From positions 18,459,371-18,523,370 of the forward strand of contig CM041298.1 of the NCBI GenBank assembly GCA_023052935.1: a stretch of 64,000 nt of DNA, read 5' to 3'. The position numbers and the translations under genes were made by a program. The notes beneath the pieces are model-generated. The model did no database searches and was not told the DNA's origin. It was given only the letters and a program-made list of their open reading frames with translations. Of this stretch, positions 10,336-21,578 are shown piece after piece. How positions within the stretch are numbered: the first letter of the stretch is position 1; each line of letters starts with the position of its first letter. This DNA comes from Piezodorus guildinii. Its lineage: Eukaryota; Arthropoda; Insecta; Hemiptera; Pentatomidae.

Positions 10336-10995
10336 TTTTAAATATTTATTTAAAGAAATTTACAACTGTATTAAATCAATACAACAAGTAAATAGGATTG
10401 ATATATGGTTAGAACACATGGTAAACCTTTGAAGAAACTACCCATTGGTAGCACTCCAATGTCTAATTTATGGGAGGAGATCTCTTGGCCATCTTCTTTT
10501 AAGTCGCTTCGGTGGATTGTCGGGAAAAGATATGGAAGAGAGGTCACGGATATTGCGGGTTTGAGTGGGCAGTGAGTTAGGAATGAAAAGAGGTATATCT
10601 GTAACGGACAAAGACTTCAAAAAATGGGATATTTAGGTCTTTATGTATGATTTTATTGGTAACAAAGTAAGGAGCATTGAGGTTTTTTCAAAGGATTTTG
10701 GATCGCAAGGATTGGATGTGGGAGGAGTTTGGTGGTTTAATGGACACCACAGCTCAATGCTTTAGTTCCAAATAGGCCTGATAGTGGTAATATAAATGAG
10801 TTTTTTGTAGTAAATAGGACGTTTTGAGCGTTTGTCGAGTAAGTGTTGTAGTAATCTGTATCTAGGAGCAGTTTCCTGTCGTTTGAATGTAGAATGAGGA
10901 TTCCATGTTGGGTGTTTGTCGAGGTGGAGTACGAAGTACCGGATCTTTACAACAGGAGTAAGTAAGATATTGTAAAAGGATACGGTGGGGCAGGA
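10336..10995 (-). pseudogene. LINE family B (Jockey-like), 3' truncated copy
   Basis: In minus orientation it carries the decayed end of the RT polyprotein (including the KLI.R..WPRDLL region near 10490-10520), the 3' UTR and the TACAGTTGTAAATTTC tail at its left end. Many stops and frameshifts. Homologous to 30878-31413, 39880-40778 and 62479-63530. Confidence 0.75.
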
Positions 10996-11505
10996 GTCAT
11001 AGGTCTACAACATTTATTTACTATTAATTTATTTATTACCATTTAACTGAGGGTAACCAACATTAGTGAAATATTCCCATATGTGAAGATGATAATAATA
11101 TAAAGAATAATTAAATTCTTGATTTTATATATTTAAGTTTAAATAAAAGTATATATTCTAGATAAGAATTTCTAAAAATAAAATTACGAATTCACTCAAA
11201 GACAGAAGAAACCGACGAGCCCTTTCTGGATCTTTATTAAGTGAAGAAGTTTTTCCCAACGAGTAGCTGTCCCACTGTTTTGGGATAATCAGGTTTCCGA
11301 AAAGGGAGTTGGGAAAATTTAATTTCAAAATATCTCACAAACTTCCCGATTTCAAAAACTTTCACTGGAATCGGATTATGAAGAATGAGGGGAGTTTTCT
11401 ATTATCGCTGTGGGAACAATAGGCTATACTCAGGATTGTCAGTATTTAAGGATTGAGAAGAATTTAAGTGTTTAATTTACCTTACTTATATATGATAAAT
11501 TATTT
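10996..11505. other. No recognised feature
   Basis: AT-rich unique-looking sequence within the spacer of the inverted repeat. Confidence 0.4.
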
Positions 11506-11570
11506 GTATTTCAATTTATTTTTGGTATTCACAACTGTATGATAGAATACAACGAGTAAATAATCATAAT
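11506..11570 (-). pseudogene. LINE family B, isolated 3' tail
   Basis: Short match to the family B terminus (TACTCGTTGTATTC, ACAGTTGTGAATACC on the minus strand), abutting the right arm of the inverted repeat. Confidence 0.5.
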
Positions 11571-11577
11571 AAAAAAA

Positions 11578-12454
11578 TCTGGTGCGGGTAACACACGACT
11601 TTCACTTACCTCAATTTTTAAAATCAATGAAAGAATTTTCAAATACAGTCAGAGATAAAAATACGTGAAACTAATAAAGAATTAATTAAATTGAATTTAT
11701 ATAGAAACATGTGTTTTATTAAAAAATCTATTACATTATTATCTAAAATAATCAGTTAGTTTTATCTTCTTTTCATCACTCTCTATTAACTTTTAAAAGC
11801 TTGAGTATAAGATAATATTTTTTCTAAAATCTTTAGCTTTCCAACGGTATATCATACATGTATATTACTGTTCTTATGTTCAAAAACAAGAAATTGCGTT
11901 AAAAAAATATTTTTTAAGTTTTCTCCTTTAGTTGCTTTTCAAATTCGCTCAACTTGCATATTAAGCTGTTTTTTATTAGTGGTAACAAGATAATATAGTT
12001 CTTTTTATAGAATCAACAAAATTAAAGGTACTTTAGAGGAAGAAAATTTAAAATATTGGCATTTAAGCCCTGCCATACCATTTTAATCAGAATGAAACCT
12101 GACAGGATATTAATGCCCATTAAATATTACATCGATATAGCGAGTTTAATCAAAATTGTCGGAACCGTTTTCGAGAAAATAGGATGGTATAAAGTGCCTC
12201 TTCTGGTAAGCTCATTTTGATGAAAAAGGTTTCGTAACGTCTCGGGCGTATATTTGTCTTAAATATGAAATTTCAGTTTATGACTTACCTTTTTTGCCCC
12301 AGAGTTCCCACACACACACACAGATAGACTTTTTTTGCGGGACTTGGTTATTTGGACTCAGGGGACTCTAAAATGTGTATTTCCGTTGAAAACTGCAATT
12401 CGAAAATTTTCACGATCGCAATACTTTTCCCTACTATATATAGTAAGTGAAAGT
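11578..12454 (-). mobile_element. HINE/DINE-1-like element, complete copy
   Basis: The hairpin end CTGGTGCGGGTAACACACG is at the left and ACTTTCACTTAC (read on minus) at 12443-12454. A short (CA)n tract lies near 12310. Counterpart of 7526-8416. Confidence 0.75.
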
Positions 12455-13153
12455 AAAAATAGAGTTTTATAGAAAAACTTGTAAAAGTTAACGGAGAGTG
12501 ATGAATCACTGATGAAACAAACTGATTATCGTAGATGATTATATAATAATAATAATAATATTTATTTATATACAATATTTACAAGTACATATAGCTACAA
12601 ATAAGTTTTCTTACATGATTTCAGGTATCCTTTTATCATGATAATACAGTTTCAATCATCGTTTGATTTACATAATGATAATAATGCAATGTTTTGCTTA
12701 AGACAGTAGGAAAAATAACATGAGAAAAAAAAAAACCTACACAATATAAATTACAATATTAATTTAAAAGTACATGCTTTGTTCTTTTGTGCGTGTATCG
12801 CTTCAGTGAAGCTTTGTTGTAATTACCAATTTCGAATTTCAAAGGGTTTTCAGAAGTTGTGGTTTTATCAAAATATTTTTTGGTTTCTGTGTAGATAAAC
12901 TGTTGTAATGTGGAAAGATTTAGTTCAAAGAGCATTTTTGAAATTTTAGTATATCGTGAGTAGTAACAGATGATTCGCATACATGTTTTTTGTATATTAT
13001 ATAATATATTATTTAATAAAACACATGTTTCTATTAAAATCAAATGCAAATAATTTTTTAGCAATTTATTTTCGTCTTTAAATTTGTTTAGAATATCTTA
13101 AATTGGTATAAAGAACGAAGGTAAGTGGAAGTCGTGTGTTGCGCGCACCAGAT
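12455..13153 (+). mobile_element. HINE/DINE-1-like element, 3' half, split by a LINE
   Basis: Counterpart of 6844-7525. Ends with GTAAGTGGAAGT, then the GTGTG-TTGCG-CGCAC hairpin and CAGAT near 13153. Confidence 0.7.
12548..12995 (-). pseudogene. LINE 3' end inside HINE (family F), second copy
   Basis: Same C-terminal RT remnant and (ATT)n tail as 7001-7435. A frame over 12759-13064 is still open. Flanked by ATTATATAAT at 12538-12547 and 12996-13005. A duplicated copy, not an independent insertion. Confidence 0.7.
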
Positions 13154-13438
13154 TTTATATACTGATTTCAATTCTTACCTATAGACATATCTTATAACTA
13201 GAATACGATTCAGTATGGAAGAGAACCACCATTTTTGATTTGATTCCCCTTTTAAAAAGGATAGGAATCGAGATATTTAGTGGTAACTAGGATCACCACA
13301 CTAAAAGAAACACTTTATATACGTATCATATATCATTCCATATTTCCGTATGTGCAAGTAAAAAAATTCAAAGAGCTGAACAATTTTAATATAGTTGAAA
13401 ATGTAAGAAGTTAACTATATTTTATCCACTTCATTTTA

Positions 13439-14416
13439 TTGGGTTGTGTCACATGAAATGTCCGTTTTCAAGGTAAAGGATTTTTATTAAAAATACGATA
13501 TGAAAACAAGATAATTTTATTCGATGTATTTACCTTCTTTTTCTACACATTTTTCACAACGTGACGCCAATTGTTTTTATCCCCGAACTAAAAAACTCTG
13601 AACTTTGAAGTGAAACAAAATCTGAAAACGCACTTTTCACTTGAATATCATTTTCAAAAAGTTTTCCTTTGACGAAGTTTTCTAAATTCCTGAATAGGTA
13701 GTAATCTGTTGGAGACAAGTCGGGAGAATATGGTGGGCGCGGAAGAACTTCGTAGCCCAGTTCTTTCAATTTTTGCACGGTATGTTTTGAAACATGGGGT
13801 CTAGCTTCCGCTCAGTGAGATCATGAGGTATCCATGTATCGAGCTGTTTTACTTTCCCAATGCACTTTAAATGCCTGGAAACGGTAGATGCGCTTGCATT
13901 TAGTCGTGCTGAGAGTCCTTTAACTGTTTTTTAGGGGTTTTCTTCTACAGTATGTTTGACGACATCGTTGTCTATTACGGACAGAGGTCTTCCTCGGGGC
14001 ATGTTTTCCAAGTTGGTATCCCCAGCTGAACACTTAGTAAACCAACGGCGAATGGACCGTTCATTAACACTACCTTCCCCAAACGCCTTGCAAATATTTC
14101 TAACGGCCTCAGCTGCTCAATGGCCGAGTTTAAACTCGTTTGGAGATATACTAAAAAGTGGGTAATTGATTAGGAAGCTAATGTTTATAATACAAAGGTA
14201 GAAGATTAGTAACTGTTTACTTTAAATATGTAAGCATTCGGAAGAAAATATCAGAGACCTGCAAAATCCTTTACGTTTGAAGTTTTCAACTAGCAATAAT
14301 CGCACCTCAGTAGGCCATCATTGGTCGTAACCATATCGTAATATTGCCTCTGCGCAAGGTTTCCTTTATGTATTTCAGAAACTATAAAAACGGACATTTC
14401 ATGTGAAAAAACCCAA
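13439..14416 (-). mobile_element. Mariner element with internal deletion
   Basis: TIRs of ~30 bp (left starts TTGGGTTGTGTCACATGAAA, right starts TTGGGTTTTTTCACATGAAA, both ending TGTCCGTTTT) are flanked by TA at 13437-13438 and 14417-14418. On the minus strand the transposase remnant runs from the DNA-binding region (RWFTKCSAGDTNLE, GRPLSVIDNDVVKHTVEENP) to the WIPHDLTER linker, then jumps straight to ARPHVSKHTVQKLKELGYEV and YSPDLSPTDYYLF. The first catalytic aspartate region and most of the second are deleted. The third D (SPTDY) remains. An in-frame stop follows VEENP. Non-autonomous. Confidence 0.9.
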
Positions 14417-14721
14417 TACATTTCATATTCAAGAAATATTATAAAAATTAATTAATATTCTGTAATAAAAGATGAAATGAGAAGGAGATCACCTGTCAAA
14501 TATGGAATGGAGGGGCAATGCTACAATAGAATTTGAATAAGGACATTCGATCATTTTTCAGTTAATATTCAGAATGGTCTTGGGAGCTGCAGGTTGAATA
14601 TCAAAGTGGGAATTCTGTAATTTCTACCATTCCTGTAAAGGTTCTTTAATATATTTAAAAAAAAAAGAATATATTGCAATCTTGTGTAATATCATACTGC
14701 ATAAAAAAAAAATATATATAT

Positions 14722-14945
14722 AAAAAAAATATTTACTACTACAACCTATGAAGGGTCTTGGGCTAAGTACATATATAGATTCGTACTGTTTCTTGGCCAA
14801 CAACAGAGCAGTGAGATGATTAGGCCTGAATCACGCTCAGCCGCCAAGTTTTCCCCAATTATTTTGGGTACCCACTTTATAGAGGCTGGATTCGAATCCA
14901 GGACCTGGAGCACAGCAGACTTGCGCAATATCATCCTACATAATG
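14722..14945 (-). mobile_element. tRNA-related SINE (family 2), copy 1
   Basis: On minus, B box GGATTCGAATCC is followed by the family body (AAGTGGGTACCCAAAA, AGGCCTAATCATCTC, GGCCAAGAAACAGTACGAA). The same body occurs at 36410-36735 and 47545-47765. The A box is poorly preserved. Confidence 0.6.
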
Positions 14946-15039
14946 TAACATAAAAAATATCATAACATAATACTTATTATATTGTGCTTCTAATATTTTG
15001 ACTAGGTAAGAATCAGATCAAAGTTGTTATTATTTTCTT

Positions 15040-15042
15040 TAT

Positions 15043-15086
<44 letters not shown>
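15040..15086. repeat. (TA)n microsatellite
   Basis: Nearly uninterrupted TA dinucleotide run, followed by T-rich low-complexity sequence to ~15200. Confidence 0.9.
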
Positions 15087-15089
<3 letters not shown>

Positions 15090-15674
15090 TATTTTATTTT
15101 ATATAAGTATATCTTTTCTTCTTTATTAATTATTCTAGTATTTTTTTATTTTTTATTTATTTTTTTTATTTTTTTTTATATATATTATTTTTTTTTTTTT
15201 TGTGATGTACATATGGAATGAATGGTTTCTTCTAGCTGTAATACTCATTGCCCCAGTAGGCAGCAGATTGTATTATCTCTTAATAAAAAATAAAAAAATA
15301 TTTTAACTTCCATTTATTAAAAATATATAATATTTACTAATTAGAAATATATAGTAATTATTTATAGGAAATGAATGCTAAGGAGAAGAATCGATCGAGA
15401 ATAGGGATATTGAACGTTTTCCAAATTAATAAAAATACTATGTTTTAAACGCCATTCCCTTTACATGGCTGTCAATGTAGTCCCATCAGTTCTCCTCTTG
15501 CTTTAAATATCAGAGATTTATAGTAGAGACTAAGGTTGTTGTGGTAGATGTAGGCAATAGCTATTCTTTTTGCATAAAACATATGAAATTGGCTAGTGCT
15601 TGCTGCGGATATCATTTCTCCTCGGATTTTTGTTTCCATTTAATTAATAGGTAGTCCGGATTCACTTTTTTAAT

Positions 15675-16066
15675 GGTTTCTTTTTTAATTTCTATTTGCA
15701 GTTGGTTACCTATTTTCATTACTTGCATATACCATGATATATTTTTTTCTACAATAACTTGTGCTAAGAAATTCGTTAATCTACTTGCAGGGTGGCTTTC
15801 TAACACTTTACAGATATATTTTAGATGTAATATTAAAGTGTAATTGTAGAGGGGAGAGGTTGTAGTTTCTAAATATAATATGTAATCAGGCGTGTTCTGT
15901 GGGAGATAAAAGAGCCTTTTTATGAAGTATTTTTGTACCCTTTCTACTTCCGGTAAATTCAAATATCCCCATACCTGAGCTCCATAGCAAACTACCCCTC
16001 GTAGGGCACTGTTAAAAACTTCTAAAAACTAACTTAAAACTAAGTTAAGAACTTCTAAGCATTTTT
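15675..16066 (-). repeat. 392-bp tandem duplication, unit 1
   Basis: Nearly identical to 16067-16458: I see three substitutions (near 15705, 15836 and 16053). It lies wholly within the LINE relic and repeats the block MNLPEVERVQKYFIKR. Confidence 0.9.
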
Positions 16067-16458
16067 TGTTTCTTTTTTAATTTCTATTTGCAGTTGCTTA
16101 CCTATTTTCATTACTTGCATATACCATGATATATTTTTTTCTACAATAACTTGTGCTAAGAAATTCGTTAATCTACTTGCAGGGTGGCTTTCTAACACTT
16201 TACAGATATATTTTAGATGTAATATTAAAATGTAATTGTAGAGGGGAGAGGTTGTAGTTTCTAAATATAATATGTAATCAGGCGTGTTCTGTGGGAGATA
16301 AAAGAGCCTTTTTATGAAGTATTTTTGTACCCTTTCTACTTCCGGTAAATTCAAATATCCCCATACCTGAGCTCCATAGCAAACTACCCCTCGTAGGGCA
16401 CTGTTAAAAACTTCTAAAAACTAACTTAAAACTAAGTTAAGAACTTTTAAGCATTTTT
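16067..16458 (-). repeat. 392-bp tandem duplication, unit 2
   Basis: Direct neighbour and near-identical copy of unit 1. Either a recent duplication or an assembly artefact. Confidence 0.9.
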
Positions 16459-16669
16459 TTATTTACTGGAATATTTTTACAATCTATAATTTTTTTCCAA
16501 ACACTATTTATTGCAAATTTAGCTTTTATTATCTTTTCTCTATTGTTTATTTTAAATTTGAATGTTGGATTGATGTTTATACCTAAATATTTATAATTAT
16601 CAATGCAGCTCACTTTTTGTCCATCGAAATACCATTTCCCTTTACATTCCCCAGAGTCCAAATGTCCTA

Positions 16670-17479
16670 GTTAGTGTTTATAAGGTAAGTGCTAATGTCA
16701 TATGTTATGGCCTGATAAGGTTGTTAAATCAAAAATAAACAACACGATCTCTTTTTTATATTTATTTTCATCATTTATGTTTTATTTATCTTATATTTGC
16801 TTTAAAAAAAATTATTTTAAATAGAATTTAAAGTTTTTAGCACAGATACGAAAACGAGTAGAAGGGAATAGGATAAAATCTGAATTAAATTGCTTTGAGG
16901 TTGCGTCTATGCGGTGGGACTGTGCCGTAAATAGAGCCAAATCTCATCTGAACGTTTGAAAACGTATTTTTTTCACAAGCTGCGTTATTTGTCTTTTCAT
17001 CATTACTCTTGGATCTTCAAAGAGCCACCCTGCGGTCTATTTCTTCAATTCTTAACTCTCAACTGGACTTCGTTTACTTGAATATAGTTAACATTTATTG
17101 TTGACCTAATCTATGTCTACCTTTATTGGAACAGTAAATTTCTTCAATTTGTTAGTTGTATTTTCTTAAATTTGTTTAATTTTGACTCTTTTCTTTAAAC
17201 TATATTAATGTTTCATTAGGTTAATTTTGTTTAATATGTTTTCTTTATGTATTCATTTAGGTATTGTAATTTAATCTATATAAAAATAATACAGTCCACT
17301 AATTTAATTTAAGCAAACAACCCTGAATCCAGCGAAAAACCTTACACTAAAACTTCTTACCTACGCGACATTACGGCGATTTCGTAAACGAAATCGACCT
17401 ACCAGAAGAACCAATTTATACCATATTGTAAGCACTTCTATATACATTTCTCAAAAACGGCTACCACAATGTTCAAGTT
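16670..17479. other. No recognised gene; faint HINE trace at 17390-17465
   Basis: AT-rich. The stretch CCAGAAGAACCAATTTATACC ... CTCAAAAACGG resembles the internal block of HINE but is too short to annotate as a copy. Confidence 0.35.
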
Positions 17480-17890
17480 TTAATTTTGAACGTCTTGAAA
17501 GTTTATTGACCCCTTTATTTAGTGTTAAATGTGTGTGCTTGATGTATTGGCTCGCATATGTCATGAACGCATATGGGGAGATTGCCTTCCCCCTGTCGAA
17601 TGTCAGGCCAAGATATCTTATCTGTCTATTTTCAGAATTAGGATGTTGTGAACATATAGGGAGGTCAGATTTTATCTAGGGGAGTATGTTAGGAATTGAA
17701 CAAAATCCTGAATTTGCGTTATGTGGTGTTTTAATGTCTCCATTGGATTCAAAGATTGGATGTTTTGTTTAGATAGTTGTATCGTCAGCTGTCAGAGGTC
17801 TGGAGGTAATTGGCAAGTCGTGTGTATATCATTATATTATGTAAATCAGTGGAGCGAGAACTGGCCCTTGTGGAACTCCTGCTAGGACTG
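17480..17890 (-). pseudogene. Reverse transcriptase fragment of a Jockey/CR1-like LINE
   Basis: On minus the fragment reads AGVPQGPVLAPLIYI, a typical RT motif, followed by YTHDLP and then TADDTTI in place of FADDTA, then RYLGLTFDRGK and a thumb-like region ending RRSKL. Order and spacing fit RT domains 4 to 7, compressed by deletions. Not close to family A, B or R at this resolution. Confidence 0.65.
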
Positions 17891-18423
17891 CTCATATTGT
17901 AGACATTTCTGAGCTTTGACAGACAGAAAAATCACATAGAAAAGACTGAACGACAACATAATAGAAAAGTTTAAATAAACATAGGAATTAACAATTATAA
18001 TTATGTAACAATGGTCCCGACTGGCGCGGGCATCGATCCTGACCCCGTTAAAAGATAACAGTGATCTCATGTTCAGTTGTAATTAGTACCCTCGTTCGAC
18101 GGACCAACAACTCCCATACCAATCAGCTAAAACATGCTAAGTGATGAACAAGCATTTTCCATGTTGTAAGCTGTATAGAGGACAAGGAAATTAAAATAAT
18201 ATTAAAAAGAAAATATAGCATACTAATATAGCCAAAGAGCCCGGAATCAGCAGACTTACAGAATGCTAACAAACTCCATATTGGTGCTAGTTATACTACT
18301 TTACCAGCCGTAGCAGGATGGTTCGTTTGGGCGAGTCCAGAAGTCAACATTTCCAATATTTTATAAAATTTACGTTGTGTTATTATTATTTTAAATTATC
18401 TATATATATAAAATATCTATATA

Positions 18424-18424
<1 letters not shown>
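17891..18424. other. No recognised feature
   Basis: Moderate GC for this window around 18000-18120, but no frame or RNA motif that I can defend. Confidence 0.35.

Positions 18425-18476
<52 letters not shown>
18425..18476. repeat. (AT)n microsatellite
   Basis: Dinucleotide run immediately upstream of the target duplication of the family R LINE. Confidence 0.9.
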
Positions 18477-18490
18477 ATTATCTATATATG

Positions 18491-19166
18491 ATTAGTAGCA
18501 GAAACGGTTGCGATCTTGGTGATATTGATATATCAGGGCATACTTTTGAACACGTAGAGAAATTGAAGTATTTAGGTTCAATGATAACAAAAAAAAATTC
18601 AATCCAGGAAGAAATTAAGTCCCGGTTAAAGGTGTGAAATGTGTGTTATTATTCAGTTGCTAAGTTACTTAGCTCACGGCTTCTATCTAAAAACTTAAAG
18701 GTTAGAATTTATAAAACTATTATTCTTCCAACGGTTCTCTACGGATGTGAAACGTGGCTGCTTACTTTGAAGGATAAACAACGGCTTAAGGATTTCGAAA
18801 ATAAGGTACTGCGCAAAATATTTGTTCCGAAGAGAGATGAGGGCACTGAGGAGTTTAGAAGGTTACACAACGCGAAATTGCGGAACTTGTATCCTGTGAA
18901 TGTAATTGAGTTGATAGCGTCGCGAAGACTCCAATGGGCGAGTAAAATTATTGGGCTCGGTGAGGAACGGATTCCGAGAAAGTTGGTATTTGCTGATCCT
19001 ACTGGTAGGCGTCCGAAAGGTGGACCGAAGCGTCGATGGGAGGATTGCGTTAAGGCTGATCTTGGGGGCTTGGGCTTGAACGGAGAACATTGGACGAGTC
19101 TGTGTAGACGGAATATGGTAGTATCGGCATCGAACCTTCGGGTTCGATGAGCCTATTATTATTATT
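18491..19166 (+). pseudogene. RTE-like LINE (family R), 3' copy with the longest C-terminal frame
   Basis: Reads HTFEHVEKLKYLGSMIT (YLG region), then SVAKLLSSRLLSKNLKVRIYKTI, YGCETWLLTLKDKQRLKDFE, RRLQWASKIIGLGEERIPRK, PKRRWEDCVKADLGGLGL and a final SASNLRVR. These are the RT thumb, the YGCETW segment and the basic C terminus. One in-frame stop follows SRLKV (a glycine codon in the related copy at 45.5-46.6 kb). Ends in (ATT)n. Bounded by a perfect 14-bp duplication ATTATCTATATATG (18477-18490, 19167-19180). It landed in the 5' end of a HINE copy. Confidence 0.85.
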
Positions 19167-19580
19167 ATTATCTATATATGGAATACATAGTAGGGGAAAG
19201 TATTGCGATCTTGAAAATTTTCTGATTCCACGAAAACGAAACTAAAATTTCATATTTAAGACAACTATATACCCGAGATGTTACAACAACGTTTTACTAA
19301 AATCGGCTTGTATTTTGTAGATTTAAAAAAAAAAAAATAAGCGCATTACCTTGTTAGCATTGATAAATAATAACTAAATATACAAGTAGAGCGAATTTGA
19401 TAAGCAACTGAAGGAGAAAAGTGCAAACATATTTTTTTATGCAATTTTTGAAGGTAAGAATATAGATGTATAATATACCGTTGGAAAGCTAAAGATTTTA
19501 GAAAAGTACTATCTAATACACGGAATTGTAAAAATTAATAGGGAGTTAAAAAAAACGATAAAACTATATAGTTTGATATG
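19167..19580 (+). mobile_element. HINE/DINE-1-like element, internally deleted
   Basis: 5' block TAGGGGAAAGTATTGCGATC, then a shortened interior with the CCGTTGGAAAGCTAAAGATT block. The (GT)n tract and the 3' hairpin are missing. Confidence 0.65.
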
Positions 19581-19894
19581 GATTTGCTGAAATAACTTAA
19601 TTTTTCTCTATAAAATGTACTTTTGACTTATAGAGACGCTCAAAAGAAATCAGCGAATTCCCATTTCAGGTAGGGTAGGTGAAATAGTAAATCCTAGCAT
19701 CAATATGTTTGAAGTATCAATTGTAGCCTATTACTGGTTTTTAAACCTAGGCATACCAGCTGGGCAACCGGTCATTAATATAGTGACATAGTTGAAGCTA
19801 GAACAAACACCCGGAAGCCGGCTAAGCGGTTTATAATTCCTCTACACCACGTAGCTACTAATGACGACAAATTTTTTTATCTTGACAACCATAA

Positions 19895-21575
19895 AGTCCC
19901 TGCCACACTTGGCGGAGTGTAAAGGTGAGGAAAGGAAAGACGATTTTTAGAGGTGGCCACACTCAGCCGAGAGGAAAGGAAATTGTCTACCTCCACCTAA
20001 ATTCCTGAGGGCAACCCCCTCTTACTAGAGTAAGAAACTTTCATCGATCGTTGCGTTGTTCATTGTGAACGACGAATCGTATATTAACATTATTTTTATT
20101 GTTTTAATATATGGCAATGATTAACAGCAGTTCAGAAAAAGATGTAGTCATACAGCTACCAGGATCCAGGATCATTAATCTCCTCATATTTATTAACTGT
20201 TAAAATAAGTTCTTCTTTTATCTTAGGACAGTTTAAAAACAATAGTAACAATGGAAAACGACAGTAATTAGTAAGAACCATGAACTGGGATCTAGGGGAA
20301 AGCGATCACGCACCAAATACGGCCGAAGTCTACCGAACACCATCGGAGTAGAGACTCACAAGCCGGCAACACTTAGCGGAGTGGAAAAGAGAGCAAAGGA
20401 AAGGCGATTTTTCAAGGTGGCCAAACTCAGCGGAGAGGAAAGGAAATTGCCACCCCCCACCTACCTTCCTGAGGGCAACCCCCTCCAACTCAAGGAGGAA
20501 ACGTTCATTGGTTGTTGCGTTGTTCATTGTGAACGACGAAGCGTGTATTCACCTTTTTATTTTATTTGTTTTAATAAGTTACAATGAGTAGCTGCAGTTC
20601 AGAAGAAAATTTCACCATACAGCTCCAAGATATAGGACCATATAGCTCCTTATGTTTTTTAACTGATAAAAGAAGAATTCCATCTCGGGACAGGTAAAAA
20701 CAATAGTAACTGTTTGGTAAATAATGGCAGTATATTGGTTAATGTGCGTTGGTTATATATTGCGTGTAAAATAAAAACGCCAAATAATGTATAAAAAAAG
20801 AAATGTTTAATAAAAGTGAATAATACAAATAAAATGAATACCCACAATTCTAATATAGTACAGTAATAGTTCTGATTAAAATAAAATAGTATAATTGTTA
20901 AATTATTAGTCCTTTAATATTATATTGATATTTAATGGTAATCTTATCAGCTGTCTCCCTGTGGGACTCGTTTTCTTCCCGAAAATCAGTCTCTCTGCTG
21001 TCCCCCTGTGGGACTTGATGGTCACCCTGTGTGACTTGATGGAGGAAGTTCTATAGTTAGCGTACGCACTCACTTATTACTTACGACTCGACTGCGATAT
21101 TTATGCACAACACTGTCTAATTCTCGGTAATGCGCATGCGCGCCTTTCTCTTAACCGCGTAAGTTTTTCAGAACCATTACTTATTCCTATTTTTAAACCT
21201 AGTAAACCTTAAGTAAATTTACATAACCCATAATTTTTCATAGAATCACAACAGTAGCAATGGAAAACGACAATAAGTAGGAGGCACGAACTGGGAAGTA
21301 GGGAGAACTGATAACGCATGAGTACGGCGGAAATACACCATCGGAGTCTACGGTACCCTTCGTTTAGCCGGCCACACTAGGCGTAGTGGATAGGCGGGGA
21401 AATGAAAAATCATCTTTCGAATCCTCTTATCTACAATTGCTTTTCCACTCCGCTGAATGTGGCCACCCTTCAACAATTTAATGGTATTACTATGTAAATG
21501 ACGTCATATGGATTCGATTGGAAAATTCGTCTTTCCTTTCCTCGACTTTCAAATCCGCTAAGTGTGGCGGGGCCT
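19895..21575. mobile_element. Harbinger-like non-autonomous element, TAA-flanked
   Basis: Termini AGTCCCTGCCACACTTGGCGGA (left, shown in part) and AGGCCCCGCCACACTTAGCGGA (right, reverse complement) agree at most positions, and GAGGAAAGGAAAGACGA recurs a little inward in both. Both ends are flanked by TAA (19892-19894 and 21576-21578), the 3-bp duplication expected of PIF/Harbinger. Inside, a ~455-bp block is repeated (from ~19899 and ~20349), with a third partial copy from ~21245, and terminus-like CCACACT..GCGGAG sequences recur at 20355 and 21371. No transposase is recognisable. Confidence 0.6.
19899..20710 (+). repeat. Two ~455-bp direct repeat units inside the Harbinger-like element
   Basis: Unit 1 starts near 19899 and unit 2 near 20349. 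Both share GGAAAGGAAATTG, CCTGAGGGCAACCCCCT, GTTGCGTTGTTCATTGTGAACGACGAA and, toward the end, AACAATAGTAAC. Unit 2 diverges after ~20710. Confidence 0.7.
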
Positions 21576-21578
21576 TAA

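Larger units (their letters stand above)
11572..13208 (-). repeat. Right arm of the 1.64-kb inverted repeat
   Basis: Reverse complement of 6788-8428. It contains the same LINE insertion with the same target duplication, so the inverted duplication happened after that insertion. Confidence 0.85.
15380..16661 (-). pseudogene. LINE relic: post-RT and C-terminal region
   Basis: Minus-strand frames give, in order, DNYKYLGININP (the YLG motif following RT domain 7), then NLPEVERVQKYFIKRLFYLPQNTPDYILYLE, and toward 15420-15600 remnants such as FKARGELMGL. The TPDYI..LE block matches the relic at 24254-25000, placing both in one lineage whose C terminus holds a Cys/His finger. Broken by stops, frameshifts and a 392-bp tandem duplication. 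Clade is uncertain. Confidence 0.65.

Noticed and set aside
6788..13208. Large inverted repeat as TIRs of a Polinton/Maverick-type element
   Set aside because: Arms are composites of HINE and LINE, the spacer lacks any polymerase, integrase or capsid frame, and no flanking duplication was found.
15024..15221. 65-codon plus frame
   Set aside because: Translation of a (TA)n and T-rich tract.
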